From positions 1 to 35,780 of the forward strand of contig CAJUDC010000009.1 in the NCBI GenBank assembly GCA_910584955.1: 35,780 bases of DNA, written 5' to 3'. Shown here one piece after another: positions 6,889-16,848 of the stretch. Made by a program: the position numbers and the translations under genes. The stretch is from an uncultured Paraprevotella sp. (GTDB taxonomy: Bacteria > Bacteroidota > Bacteroidia > Bacteroidales > Bacteroidaceae). The notes below the pieces were generated by a model. The model made no database searches and was not told where the DNA came from. It saw nothing but the letters and a program-made list of their open reading frames with translations. Position 1 is the first letter of the stretch. Each line of letters starts with the position of its first letter.

Positions 6889-9486
6889 TTAGTTTTCAAA
6901 TGTTATATTCTGATCTTCGTCGAAATAGAAAGCAAAGTTGCCGGTTCGAATTCGATATAATACAAGTTGGGGAACGGTTATCTGAATATTGGGGTTGTCC
7001 ATTATATTCAACTGGTTCAGATTACTTGGGAAGTTGGGCACAGTGCGGAAGTCGTTGCTGGAAAGATCTACCACCCTGAGCGAAGGATGCTGATACAGGT
7101 AAGCGGGCCATTCGGTCATCGTGCGTACCCATTTCTTCTCAGCCGCATCCTTGAAATATCCCTGGCTGGACATTAACAATTGTGTCAGATTGCCGACCTG
7201 CAGAACGTTTTCAGGGAATCCTCTGAACTCGTTGTTACTTAGCTCCAGACCTGTCAAGTAAGGCAGATTCTCGGAATTGAAACCGTAAGGGAGGCTCTTA
7301 AGATGATTCCCTGAACAGTCGAATGCTTGTAAGGCTTTCATATTCTTCAGCGCTGCATTCTTGATCGTGTCAATATTGTTTCCAGAGATAACCAAATAGT
7401 TGATGACAGACTTCGTATCGGAGAACTCGCGTGGAAATTCACCGACTTTGGTATCGTTTTTGCGTTTTCCCATTTGGTTGGCAGCCATTTTAAGTTGTTC
7501 CACCCGAATGCCCTTGAAGCCTTCCTGAAATCCGTTCATCTCGTTTGCACTGAGATCTATTTCTTCAATGGTATATCCGTTGTCGATGTTGGAAAGGAAT
7601 ACGGGAAACTCTTGCAAGTGGTTGCCGGTAGCAGTGAATAGTTCCATATCTTCCGTTTTACAGAAATCAGCAGGAAACTCGCGTAGCAAGTTATAATCGA
7701 GCATAAGCTGGATAGGAGCAATGGGCAAAATAGATTCCACCTTAGTGATTTTATTAAAGGAAGCATCCAATACACGCAAGTCGGGTATGCGATAAAGGTT
7801 CGGAGGCAATTGTTGCAAGTCATTATCATTGATAAGTAAGATCTGTAGCTTCGGACAACTCATGCAGAGAGCATCCAGGCTTTTCAATATTTCGGAAGGA
7901 GTCATTCCATATATACCTGAAATATTGACTGCTGTGAGCTGGCTCATATTGGCGAACATGCTCCCATCCAGTTCTTTCAGCGGGAGATTGAATAATTCCA
8001 AGTCGGTCAGTCCGGTTAGTTTAGCTATATTCTTGGGTAACTTGGTGAGTTTGGCATTAGCTATATACAGTGTATGCAGATTACGCAAGTTGCCGATGGC
8101 TTCATCGATGCCTGTAATACGGTTGCCGGCATCCCCTATAGACTGTGAATAGGTGCGGAGATAGGCAAAGTTTTCCGGCGCTTTTTGATCGAATGCCAAA
8201 CGAGAACGGTAAGGACTGGCGGTGCTCATCCGGCGCATAGCAGTTCTTTCTTTCCATATATCCAGACGATGTTCACGTAAGTCAATCCCGGATTGAAGCA
8301 ATGTGTACGGTGAATATATGAATTTTTGTCCTTCCATACCTTCATTGGTACTGCCTTCGAACTCTTCGCTGTGTGTACCGAGGTAAAGGATCTCCATATC
8401 GGTGAGTTGACCGATGGCTGACGGAATAACGCCCATCGGATTGAACGGCCCTAGGTTCAATGATTGTACGCGTCCTTTGTTATTGAGTTTTACACCCGGT
8501 TGCTTGCCCCATGCGTCAATGGGGCGTGGCGTTCCGTCGGCAAAAGTAAAGAACCAGTTCGCATGGGCTGGTTCGCCTTCGCCGCTCCAACTCCAATGTT
8601 CGCCGTCCATGGCCTCCCAGATTTGTCGTAAGGCTATGTAATCGCGCAAAGCCTCGCTTTCCGGGATCTTCACTTCCACATCTTGTTCCGTAAGTTGGAA
8701 ATGTTCGATAGCAAACGGGATTTCAACATCTTCGGCATACATGAATTGTTTATTCTTATTGAATAATTCATAGTGAATAAGCGTATATTCTCCTGCCTGC
8801 AGCATAATGCTGTCGGTTCTGAAGAAGACTTCATTGCTTTTTTTACGTGCTTTTATTTTATGGTCTTCTCTGTAGGTGGTTCCGTTTATCTTTCTTTCGA
8901 ATATCATTTGCACGCTGTCCGTATTGTTGTAGTCGAACAACTCGCTGTAATTGGGAGCGGCTTTCTTACCCGTACCCATATCAGGGAGCAGTTTTTTCAA
9001 CATAGCGGAAAAAGTTCCGTAGTGTACGGCCTCCAAGTAAAGGGCATGAGTGGTCAACTGTTCGGGCAGGATCGTAAAGCGCATGCCTTCTTCGGGGCTT
9101 CCCACTTGAAGAATCTCCGCCATGTTACCTTCTTTATAATCGCCGTATATGACATATCCGGTGATGAGGTATTCACCGGCCATGAGCTTGAGATGCTCGG
9201 AAGTCAGCATAAATTCTGCAGCTTCCTCGTTTACCGCATATAGATTCAGTGTCTGCTTGATGTTCTTCTGATTGTAAAGCAGTGATATTTCTATTTTCTT
9301 GGCGTCTTTTAACTTCTTCAGTTCGTTGCCTTCCAATAGGCTTCGAGTGCCTTGTTTGTATAATTGCAGTTTGATGAATCCATAGCCACTTTGTGCAGGT
9401 GCTGTGTCATCGTCCGAACAGCTGTTTAACCCAAGCATGAGCATGGATACCATGCAGAATACCAAAGTTTTTATTATGTGTTTCAT
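6889..9486 (-). CDS. Large leucine-rich repeat surface lipoprotein (865 aa)
   Basis: Lipobox Cys23 followed by SDDDT. Two similar beta domains occupy about 33-150 and 175-275; both contain a 'GEYxLIxY' element, suggesting an internal duplication of the domain seen once in the 507-aa neighbour. Residues about 285-345 match an LRR N-terminal cap (DYIALRQIWEAMDGEHW...GRVQSLNL). LRRs then run to the C-terminus, including 'GVIPSAIGQLTDMEIL' and many LPxxIAxLTxLTDLEL-type units. No enzymatic motif. It is the largest of three LRR lipoproteins in tandem, with a 13-nt gap to the BACON gene upstream and 4 nt to the next gene. Likely surface receptor for a protein or glycoprotein ligand; the ligand cannot be read from sequence. 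Confidence 0.85.
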   Translation of the reverse strand: MKHIIKTLVFCMVSMLMLGLNSCSDDDTAPAQSGYGFIKLQLYKQGTRSLLEGNELKKLKDAKKIEISLLYNQKNIKQTLNLYAVNEEAAEFMLTSEHLKLMAGEYLITGYVIYGDYKEGNMAEILQVGSPEEGMRFTILPEQLTTHALYLEAVHYGTFSAMLKKLLPDMGTGKKAAPNYSELFDYNNTDSVQMIFERKINGTTYREDHKIKARKKSNEVFFRTDSIMLQAGEYTLIHYELFNKNKQFMYAEDVEIPFAIEHFQLTEQDVEVKIPESEALRDYIALRQIWEAMDGEHWSWSGEGEPAHANWFFTFADGTPRPIDAWGKQPGVKLNNKGRVQSLNLGPFNPMGVIPSAIGQLTDMEILYLGTHSEEFEGSTNEGMEGQKFIYSPYTLLQSGIDLREHRLDIWKERTAMRRMSTASPYRSRLAFDQKAPENFAYLRTYSQSIGDAGNRITGIDEAIGNLRNLHTLYIANAKLTKLPKNIAKLTGLTDLELFNLPLKELDGSMFANMSQLTAVNISGIYGMTPSEILKSLDALCMSCPKLQILLINDNDLQQLPPNLYRIPDLRVLDASFNKITKVESILPIAPIQLMLDYNLLREFPADFCKTEDMELFTATGNHLQEFPVFLSNIDNGYTIEEIDLSANEMNGFQEGFKGIRVEQLKMAANQMGKRKNDTKVGEFPREFSDTKSVINYLVISGNNIDTIKNAALKNMKALQAFDCSGNHLKSLPYGFNSENLPYLTGLELSNNEFRGFPENVLQVGNLTQLLMSSQGYFKDAAEKKWVRTMTEWPAYLYQHPSLRVVDLSSNDFRTVPNFPSNLNQLNIMDNPNIQITVPQLVLYRIRTGNFAFYFDEDQNITFEN

Positions 9487-9499
9487 ATCTTTTTATTGC

Positions 9500-11425
9500 T
9501 TATTTAGCCGGTTGTATGATATCGAATTGGAAAATGATCGCATCTTCATAGCCATTGCCTCTGAAGGCATGGAAATAGAATCGGAACCGACGTTCGGTGG
9601 CTGTTGTATTTTCTCCAACATTCAATGTGATGGATTGTAATTCATCGTCATTGATGGTGTTGTAGTCTATATAAATGCTTTTTGTTTGTGCCGTTGTCGG
9701 GGTCCGCTCTTCCCATATATCGGAACCTGCCGGTTTGAAAAGACGTTTCAGGGTATATCCGATTTGATTGGTCGTCATGCCCACTACGTTGTAAGTGGTG
9801 CTGCTTCCTTCTGCCGGTATATGGATTTCGGATTTGTTCGGCAATCCTTCAAATTCCAGTGTATAGGTTGCCTGGTGATCTTGTTTTTGAAGAATATACG
9901 TACAACTTTCCTGATACTCCTGCTTGAGGGTAGAACTCTCCGGTTCGAACAAATCGTTGAAAGTGATATTACGGGGAACGATAAACAGGAAAGCACCTCG
10001 TTCCTGTCCCTGCACGGTGATGCCGTTTTGGTCGTCGGCATCGGGTCGATCGTTGGCTTTCAAGTAAATCTCTTTGGTATAGATGCCGTCATTTTCCATG
10101 TTCTTCTTGGGATCTCCCATGTGTAGGGATGCCCAATGCACTTCTTCTTTCACGGCAAAACCGCTTTGTGCCTGGCATAGCAACATGTGGAAAGGAGCAT
10201 CTTCCAATGAGGTGTAATCACGTGCGGTCTGGATTTCAAACGGGAGTTCGATTTTTTTCCAGTAATCGTCTCGATTATTGGGGTCGATGTACTCGGCCCG
10301 AGCCTCAAAAGAGAAGGAGTTGCCGTAAGGATCGGTAGCGGGGAACGATAGGTTGTGGTAGAGGTAGTCGGCACTTGTACCGTTAAAGGTGATGTGGAGT
10401 GTTTTCAGTACTTCGCATCGCACGTTAACCAATGTTATATCGCCTTCTTGTTTGGTGGCAGACAAGTAATCGGGGTTAAGCAATAAAGCCAAATGTACCC
10501 TTTTGGGATTTATCGTACCGTCTGCATTCATGTTTGTAGGAGTCTGTTCGCCGGTAAATTGCAACCAAGCCGGTAAGTTGCGAATTTCCCATTTGATATT
10601 GGATTCAACGTAGCACAACATCTGGAAAGTTCCTTTTCTGATCATTTCCGTCAGTTCGTAGGTTACGCGTTCTGTTTCGCCTTCCGTTATGCTTTCGTGG
10701 TCATATACTTTGCAAATGCTATTGGCTGCTACCTTAATTTCTATCGGTTGGGCCTCGCCTTCGGCCTGCAACAGGAAGGATCCGGACATGTCGGGAGCGG
10801 TGAAGCGGTTGTATGCAGCCGATACCGTCAGCTTTACCGTTGTCTCTTTGCCGTTTTGCGGTTCTTTGTCTTTTTGGAAGGTAAGCCATTGAGCCGTTTC
10901 GCCCTTCGGAGTGATGTTCCATTTCTTGGACGATGTGATTTCCAGTACGCCGGTGAAGCTGTTTCCGGTATTGTCGGCTGTTAAAGTCATTAGACCGTCG
11001 TTTACGTCTCCGCTGATTTTCAAATCGCTGGTTGTAACAGCCTCTTGTGATATTTTCACGGTGTAAGTTTGGGGATCGCCATCAACCAAGACCAGTAGAT
11101 TGATGCTACGGCTGGTAGCCCCTTTGTTGTCGCTGAGAGGTCTGACCTTGATGGTGGCCTGACCGGCCTGACCGGAAGTCGGACCGATCTCCAGCCAATT
11201 GGTTGTTACGGAAAGCATGGCGGTCCACGCTCCTCCTGCCTGGAATTTAATTTCTGCTTCTTGTTCTCCGGCTACTCCTTCGAATACGACCGGTTCTGCC
11301 TGGAATACTGTGGCTCCTCCGACGGTAATAACGGGATCGTCGTCGCTGGAGCAAGATGTCTGGGTGCACAAGGCGAGCATTCCCATAAGGACGCTTCCTA
11401 ATAAGGATATATACTTCTGTTTCAT
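9500..11425 (-). CDS. BACON-domain surface lipoprotein (641 aa)
   Basis: Lipobox Cys25 followed by SSDDDP. Residues about 42-130 are a BACON domain ('IKFQAGGAWTAML', 'WLEIGPTSGQAGQATI', 'YTVKISQEAV'). Residues about 133-235 form a second related beta domain ('KWNITPKGETAQWLTF'), and residues 240-640 appear to be more beta-sandwich modules without a family I can name. No LRR and no catalytic motif. It sits 9 nt after the DUF4843-like gene and 13 nt before the first LRR gene, so it is translated from the same message. In polysaccharide utilisation loci this position is often taken by a SusE/F-like or surface glycan-binding protein, so an accessory ligand-binding role is likely. Confidence 0.8.
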   Translation of the reverse strand: MKQKYISLLGSVLMGMLALCTQTSCSSDDDPVITVGGATVFQAEPVVFEGVAGEQEAEIKFQAGGAWTAMLSVTTNWLEIGPTSGQAGQATIKVRPLSDNKGATSRSINLLVLVDGDPQTYTVKISQEAVTTSDLKISGDVNDGLMTLTADNTGNSFTGVLEITSSKKWNITPKGETAQWLTFQKDKEPQNGKETTVKLTVSAAYNRFTAPDMSGSFLLQAEGEAQPIEIKVAANSICKVYDHESITEGETERVTYELTEMIRKGTFQMLCYVESNIKWEIRNLPAWLQFTGEQTPTNMNADGTINPKRVHLALLLNPDYLSATKQEGDITLVNVRCEVLKTLHITFNGTSADYLYHNLSFPATDPYGNSFSFEARAEYIDPNNRDDYWKKIELPFEIQTARDYTSLEDAPFHMLLCQAQSGFAVKEEVHWASLHMGDPKKNMENDGIYTKEIYLKANDRPDADDQNGITVQGQERGAFLFIVPRNITFNDLFEPESSTLKQEYQESCTYILQKQDHQATYTLEFEGLPNKSEIHIPAEGSSTTYNVVGMTTNQIGYTLKRLFKPAGSDIWEERTPTTAQTKSIYIDYNTINDDELQSITLNVGENTTATERRFRFYFHAFRGNGYEDAIIFQFDIIQPAK

Positions 11426-11434
11426 AGTTTATGA

Positions 11435-12334
11435 TTATTTGCGTAGAGGTGAATGTTGGATAGTGTAAGGAGAGTTCTGGCCGTTCTTTTCAGCTTCGGC
11501 CTGTTCCGGCGTGATCCATTCGAAAATATAATAGTAAGCTCCGAACGAACCGATAAGAGGTATGAAAGCCTCCAGATACAGTACGAATGCGCGATCCTCC
11601 GGCAGGTAATAGCTCGGCACACTGGGCAGGGTCCGCATGGCTACTTCACCGTAAGTGGCATCGGTAAATGCGGTTTGCTCCACCATGTCTATATCGTTAT
11701 CGAAAGGATCGATACGGTTGGAGTGGAACTTCAGTGTCAAATCATGTGTGCTGTCGAACGGTGCTTTGACGATCAAGGTGTTCTCGTCTTTCTTTTCCGT
11801 TTTTGTGATGAACTTCGTTATCTGACTGGTGCTGAAAGGAAATGTGGCTGAAACGCGTACGTCGCCCACATAATCGTCGATATTGAACGGCATACATTTG
11901 TACAGCCGGATGTTGGCATAGTCCTTGTAAATGGGAGAAATCTTCCCTTCGGCGCCTATCAGTTTCAAGGTTACGGCAAGACTGTCGTTCACATTCATGT
12001 GCCCGTAGTAGCCTTTCAGACTTACGCGCCCTGACCGTTCGCCGGCTTTGATGGTTACATTACGCGACAGCAGTTCGAAGTGATAGCCTTCAATGGCGTT
12101 TGTACGCGAGAGATCTACATCCACGATGTAATTCCGGTCGATGTCCGCAGCTTGTGTGGTTGCGATGTATACATCGAACAAGCGTCCTTCGTCTTCGGTA
12201 ACAGGCATGTTCATTGCAGAATCGGAGAAAAGAACGAAGTCGGGGCCTTCATAGTAGATATTATCGCTGTCGCATCCGCAGAAACTTGCCAGCAAACAGC
12301 ACAATAATGTGATATGTGAAATATGTTTTTTCAT
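11435..12334 (-). CDS. DUF4843-like lipoprotein downstream of SusD
   Basis: 299 aa lipoprotein with C19 or C21 as the lipidated residue (FCGC), followed by DSDN. Residues about 35-140 have the Calx-beta/DUF4843-like pattern ('DRNYIVDVDL', 'AIEGYHFELLSRNVTIKAGERSG', 'LAVTLKLI'). The remainder, from 'MPFNIDDYVGDV', looks like a separate C-terminal domain (DUF4984-type is possible, from memory). Such proteins commonly follow susD in Bacteroidota loci and are thought to be accessory surface proteins. Spacing is 19 nt from susD and 9 nt to the BACON gene. The general class is fairly sure; the ligand is unknown. Confidence 0.7.
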   Translation of the reverse strand: MKKHISHITLLCCLLASFCGCDSDNIYYEGPDFVLFSDSAMNMPVTEDEGRLFDVYIATTQAADIDRNYIVDVDLSRTNAIEGYHFELLSRNVTIKAGERSGRVSLKGYYGHMNVNDSLAVTLKLIGAEGKISPIYKDYANIRLYKCMPFNIDDYVGDVRVSATFPFSTSQITKFITKTEKKDENTLIVKAPFDSTHDLTLKFHSNRIDPFDNDIDMVEQTAFTDATYGEVAMRTLPSVPSYYLPEDRAFVLYLEAFIPLIGSFGAYYYIFEWITPEQAEAEKNGQNSPYTIQHSPLRK

Positions 12335-12353
12335 CTTCTGTATCTTGAATGGT

Positions 12354-13880
12354 TTATTGTTCGTTCTGGATAACCAGGCCTTTGGAGGCGGTTATTTCGT
12401 GCTGTGGGATCAGCCAGGTGAATTTTTTGCTTGTACCGCTTACGGTGAGTGAAGAGTACTGTTCACCGGTGAGTGTTCCTGTCTGCGGGCGCCGTTCGAA
12501 TCCTTTTTTCCAACGTTTCAGGTCAGCCAGCCGGAATCCTTCCAGATACAGCTCTTTGGCCCGTTCTTCCTGGATGGCCTCCATCAGTTTGTCTTGCGAA
12601 TAGGATGCGGCACCGTAGTTGACGATGCGGGCGCGTCGCAGGGTAGTAAGGTCCTTGTTGGCTCCGGTCGTATTTTGCTGCATGGCGCGGGCTTCGGCGC
12701 GGATCAGATAGGTTTCGCTCAGTCGAAGCACCTTAGGCATGTTCACGTAATACGGACCTGCCGAACCGTCGATGATCGGGTTGCCCGGGAATTTTGTTGT
12801 TACTTCCCAGTTGACACCCCGCATGGTGGTTACCTTGGTAAAAAACGCTTGGTAGCGCTGGTCAGCGGTAGAATAAGAATTGATTAGCCATTGGGCCGGC
12901 AGATAATTGGGGTTGTACCGACCGCCGGTGATGCCCATAAAGAGGGTGCCTAGCGAACCGCCCATATCGGTGGATGAGAAACTGATCTTCCAGATGATTT
13001 CATCCGAGGTATCGTATTTCCACATGGCGGCATATTCGTTTGTCATTTGGCCGTCGGGGGCTTGTACGGATCTGTTGACATCAGCCAGACTGTACACGTG
13101 GGAAGAATTGTTTTCCGCATCTATTACTTTGGTCGCATATTCTTCGGCTTTTTCCCAATTTTGCATGTACAGGTAGACGCGTGCCTGTAGGGCTGCGATG
13201 GCTCCCTGGGTCACATACATGGCGTCGCTACCTTGGCGGGTAGACAACTTGGCGGCATGCTCCAGATCGCCCAACACCTGTTCATAGGAGGCTTTCAAGG
13301 AAGCACGCGCTTTTTTGACGGTACTGCCGTTGCCTTCCCGGTAGTGGAGATAAAGAGGGACACCGAGTTCGTTCTCGGCTGTTTCCGGTTCATAAGCGGG
13401 ACAAAACGTACGGATCAGGTCGGAATAGGCCAGCGCACGCATAAAAGAGGCGTCGGCTTCGTATTTGTTCATAGCTGCTTTGTCCGCTTCCGTGGTCAGG
13501 GTTGCGCGGACGGCTTCCGCATGATCGAAGAAGAAATTGCAGCGTGCGATGATTTCATACAGACCGCTGTATACGTTAAGCAGGGTGCTGTTGTTCGGAG
13601 TTACCGTCCAACGGTAGAAATCGCCGAGCTGGTTGGAATATCCGATGGCGGCCTGAACCAGATCGGCCTGTACATCGGGAGCCTGTGTCAGGTGTCCGCT
13701 GTACAGATTGGAGTTTTTAAAGCAACTGTAAATACCGATGATCGTCTCCTCTGCCGATGACAGGTTTGTCATGGCCTTGTCTTCCGGTACGGCTGTTTCG
13801 GGCAGCTCGGTCAGGAAGTCGTCACAAGCTCCCAACGTGAACAGGAGCGTGATGAGGAATATATTTTTTATTTGTTTCAT
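12354..13880 (-). CDS. SusD/RagB-family outer-membrane nutrient-binding lipoprotein
   Basis: 508 aa, normal for the family. Lipobox LGAC gives Cys19, followed by DDFLTE, then the usual start 'LPETAVPEDKAMTNLSSAEETIIGIY'. The helical TPR-like core ('FMRALAYSDLIRTF', 'YLYMQNWEKAEEYATKVID') and the C-terminal 'ETYLIRAEARAM...LTTLRRARI...IQEERAKELYLEGFRLADLKRW' are hallmark SusD/RagB sequences. The protein forms the surface lid of the SusC channel and captures the substrate. It lies 31 nt after susC. The substrate cannot be read from sequence; the lack of carbohydrate enzymes nearby leaves peptides, as for P. gingivalis RagAB, as a serious possibility. Confidence 0.95.
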   Translation of the reverse strand: MKQIKNIFLITLLFTLGACDDFLTELPETAVPEDKAMTNLSSAEETIIGIYSCFKNSNLYSGHLTQAPDVQADLVQAAIGYSNQLGDFYRWTVTPNNSTLLNVYSGLYEIIARCNFFFDHAEAVRATLTTEADKAAMNKYEADASFMRALAYSDLIRTFCPAYEPETAENELGVPLYLHYREGNGSTVKKARASLKASYEQVLGDLEHAAKLSTRQGSDAMYVTQGAIAALQARVYLYMQNWEKAEEYATKVIDAENNSSHVYSLADVNRSVQAPDGQMTNEYAAMWKYDTSDEIIWKISFSSTDMGGSLGTLFMGITGGRYNPNYLPAQWLINSYSTADQRYQAFFTKVTTMRGVNWEVTTKFPGNPIIDGSAGPYYVNMPKVLRLSETYLIRAEARAMQQNTTGANKDLTTLRRARIVNYGAASYSQDKLMEAIQEERAKELYLEGFRLADLKRWKKGFERRPQTGTLTGEQYSSLTVSGTSKKFTWLIPQHEITASKGLVIQNEQ

Positions 13881-13911
13881 AGCTGTTTATATATTGATGC
13901 GATTGTCTGGG

Positions 13912-16848
13912 TTAGAACGATACTTCCATACCGAGTGTAAACTGGCGTGACAGCGGATAAGCCGCCTGATAAACATTCATGCCGGGTTCGGGATCCATAC
14001 CTGTAAACTTGGTGAACGTAAGCAGATTCTGTCCCTGTGCGAAGATGCGGGCCGTTTCCATGACTTTAGTCTTCTTCAGCCATTTTGAAGGCAGGCTGTA
14101 GGCCAGGGTGAGGTTCTTCAGGCGAAGGAACGAGGCGTCTTCCAGCAAATGGGTGTCCATCTGCGGATTCACACCGTATCGGGGAATGGTGGTGATGTCA
14201 CCGGGCTGTTGCCAGCGGTGCAACAAGGCGGTCGACTGGTTGTAAGCCGAAGAATAAAGGCCGTTGCTTTCGTCGAACAGACGGTCGTTGTTCAGCATAA
14301 AACGATTCTTGACCCAGCTGAACTGTGCACTCAGGGACAGGCCTTTCCACGACAGCGTCGTTCCGAAACCGCCTTGCCACGGGGCCACATAAGATTTGCC
14401 TACCAGCACCTTGTTGTCTTCGTCGTATTCGTTGGTGATCTGTCCGTCGCGGGTGTACCACAAAGCATCGCCGTTGGCCGGGTTCACACCGGCAAAGCGC
14501 ACCAGATAATGCTCGCCGTAAGGGTGACCTACTTTCAGCATCAGGTTGGTGCCGGGCAGCTCGTATTCATCCAGTCCGTCGTAGAGTTCGGTAATCTCGT
14601 TATGGTTGTAAGAGGCATTGGCGTTGATGTCCCAATTGAAGTCTTTGAACCGAAGCACATTTACGTTGACATCCAGTTCCACACCCCGGTTCACCATCGC
14701 ACCGATGTTGTCCCATTCCGTTTCGGCGCCGTTGCCTAGGGTAATGGGCACTTCCATCAGCATATTCGTGGTTTTCTTGTTATAGAATTCCACACCCAGC
14801 TGAACGCGGTCGAAGAAGCCCAGACGCAATCCCATGTTGAATGTGGAGAGCTTTTCCCACGTCAGGTCTTCGTTGCCTCGCGAATAGGGGGCGATACCGG
14901 TCATGCCCGAGTATTGCGGACCGGCGGCGAAGAGAGCCAGATGGTCGTAGTTCGGTATGCTGGAGTTACCCGATGTACCGAAACTGGCATTGATTTGTGC
15001 CAGGGTCAGCCAGTCTACTTCGCTCAGGAAGTTTTCCAGTTTGGCGTCCCACATGCCGCCTACCGACCAGAAGTTGGCCCAACGCGAGTTCTTACCGAAT
15101 TTGGACGAGGCGTCGCGGCGGATGGAGAGGTCCAGAAAGTAATTGCGTTTGAAGTTGTATTCTCCCCGGGCAAACAAGGATACATAGGTAGAGGTAGCCC
15201 GGCTGTCGGCCCAGTTGGTGGCGACGGTACCGGTAGTCAGTGTCAGCAATTGGTCGTTCGACTGCCCTCTGGAGACAACGGAGAAGTTGTCCGAACCGTT
15301 TTTGGTTACTTCGTGTCCCAATAAGACATGGATGTTGTGCGCGTCTTTTATGGAGAACGAGTAATTGGCCGTATTGGTCCATGTCAGGTTGTAAAGACGG
15401 GAGAATCCTTTGCCTACGGAGCCTATGCCGTAGTTCGACGGATAAGAAGGCAACGAGGCGGTGTTCGTACGGACATCTCCGCCCTCAATACCCACCATAG
15501 TGCGGAGCTTCAGGTCTTTGATCGGGTTCAGCTCTACAAAAGTCGATGAAACAAGTTGGGTCTTGTTGCGTTCCAGCGGATTGGCGGCCAGATATTCCAT
15601 CGGGTTGCCGAAAGTGCCGCGCCAAGAACCGTCGGACGTGGATGTCGGGCTGCCGTCTGCTTTATAGGGGTCCCAATAAGGCAACATGAAACGGGCGGCC
15701 GAAATAGGGGTGAAGATACTATAGGAACCGTACTCGGCCTCGTGGGCGACGGAATAAGTGAACGCCGTATTGGTTCCGACGGTCAGCCAGTCGGTGGCTT
15801 GGGCTTCCAGATTGGCCCGCAGCGTGTAACGTTCGAAATCGGAACCTACGGCAACGCCCTCCTGCGAGAAATAGCCGGCTGACAAATAGTAATTCACGGA
15901 TTTGGCACCGCCGGCTACGTTTACTTCATACGATTGGGTGGGAGCGTCGTTATTGAAAACCACGTCTTTCCAGTTGATGTCTGTCTTTTCCAGCATTTCG
16001 CGGTCGTAGCTCCCCGGAGTGCGGAGGCCTATTCCTTCCTCGAAATCCAGCCGTTGCCGGGTATTCATCTGATCCCATTTCCCGTATGCCAGATTCGAGA
16101 AACCGTATTGGGCACGCAGGATCACCCGGGCCTTCTCGCCTGCTTTTCCGCGTTTGGTGGTGATCACTACCACACCGTTGGCGGCACGTGCGCCATAGAT
16201 GGAAGTGGAAGAGGCATCCTTCAATACCGACAGATTTTCAATGTCGTTCGGGTTGAGCGAAGCGAAATCACTGGAGGAAATAGGAACACCGTCGAGGATG
16301 AACAAGGGTTCCGTATCGGCGTTGATAGAGTTGGTTCCGCGTATTTTGAACGAAGCGGCGGCTGTAGGATCGCCGGATGTTTGCATAACGGACAATCCTG
16401 TGGCTTTTCCCTGCAAAGCCTGGTCGAAGCTTGCTACGGGCGCATTTTCCAGTGCGTCGCCCTTGACAACGGCCACCGAACCGGTAATCGTTCCTTTTTT
16501 GCGCGTACCGTAAGCCACGACAACCACTTCGTCGATTTGTTTCTCGCTGTTGTACAGTTCTACGTTAACGACAGACTGTCCGCTTTTTACTTTGCGTTCC
16601 ACCGTCTCCATGCCGAGGTACGAAAACTGCAACACGGCTTCTGTTCCGTTAACACTGATTTGGTACTTTCCGTCAAAGTCGGTAATCACACCGTTCGACG
16701 TCCCTTTCTGTCTGATGTTTACTCCGATAAGGGGCTCTTTGCTGTCGGCGGCAATGACCGTCCCTTTCACAATGAACGTCTGAGCCAGCAATCTGGCTGT
16801 GCCCGGAAGTAAGACAAAAAGAATGAAGAAGAATACTCTTATTCTCAT
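13912..16848 (-). CDS. SusC/RagA-family TonB-dependent outer-membrane transporter
   Basis: 978 aa, at the short end for SusC proteins. The signal peptide is cleaved about residue 22 (LLA|Q). Residues about 24-105 are a carboxypeptidase-regulatory-like beta-sandwich ('GVNIRQKGTSNGVITDFDG'). The TonB-box region 'IDEVVVVAYG' and plug follow (about 108-235), with the family signatures 'LFILDGVPI' and 'VLKDASSTSIYGARAANG'. The 22-strand barrel ends in the terminal Phe ('RQFTLGMEVSF'). There is no N-terminal STN domain, so it should not signal to a FecR/ECF-sigma pair, and none is nearby. It imports the ligand captured by SusD using TonB energy. It is the first gene of the surface operon, behind the promoter at 17118-17148. 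Confidence 0.95.
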   Translation of the reverse strand: MRIRVFFFILFVLLPGTARLLAQTFIVKGTVIAADSKEPLIGVNIRQKGTSNGVITDFDGKYQISVNGTEAVLQFSYLGMETVERKVKSGQSVVNVELYNSEKQIDEVVVVAYGTRKKGTITGSVAVVKGDALENAPVASFDQALQGKATGLSVMQTSGDPTAAASFKIRGTNSINADTEPLFILDGVPISSSDFASLNPNDIENLSVLKDASSTSIYGARAANGVVVITTKRGKAGEKARVILRAQYGFSNLAYGKWDQMNTRQRLDFEEGIGLRTPGSYDREMLEKTDINWKDVVFNNDAPTQSYEVNVAGGAKSVNYYLSAGYFSQEGVAVGSDFERYTLRANLEAQATDWLTVGTNTAFTYSVAHEAEYGSYSIFTPISAARFMLPYWDPYKADGSPTSTSDGSWRGTFGNPMEYLAANPLERNKTQLVSSTFVELNPIKDLKLRTMVGIEGGDVRTNTASLPSYPSNYGIGSVGKGFSRLYNLTWTNTANYSFSIKDAHNIHVLLGHEVTKNGSDNFSVVSRGQSNDQLLTLTTGTVATNWADSRATSTYVSLFARGEYNFKRNYFLDLSIRRDASSKFGKNSRWANFWSVGGMWDAKLENFLSEVDWLTLAQINASFGTSGNSSIPNYDHLALFAAGPQYSGMTGIAPYSRGNEDLTWEKLSTFNMGLRLGFFDRVQLGVEFYNKKTTNMLMEVPITLGNGAETEWDNIGAMVNRGVELDVNVNVLRFKDFNWDINANASYNHNEITELYDGLDEYELPGTNLMLKVGHPYGEHYLVRFAGVNPANGDALWYTRDGQITNEYDEDNKVLVGKSYVAPWQGGFGTTLSWKGLSLSAQFSWVKNRFMLNNDRLFDESNGLYSSAYNQSTALLHRWQQPGDITTIPRYGVNPQMDTHLLEDASFLRLKNLTLAYSLPSKWLKKTKVMETARIFAQGQNLLTFTKFTGMDPEPGMNVYQAAYPLSRQFTLGMEVSF

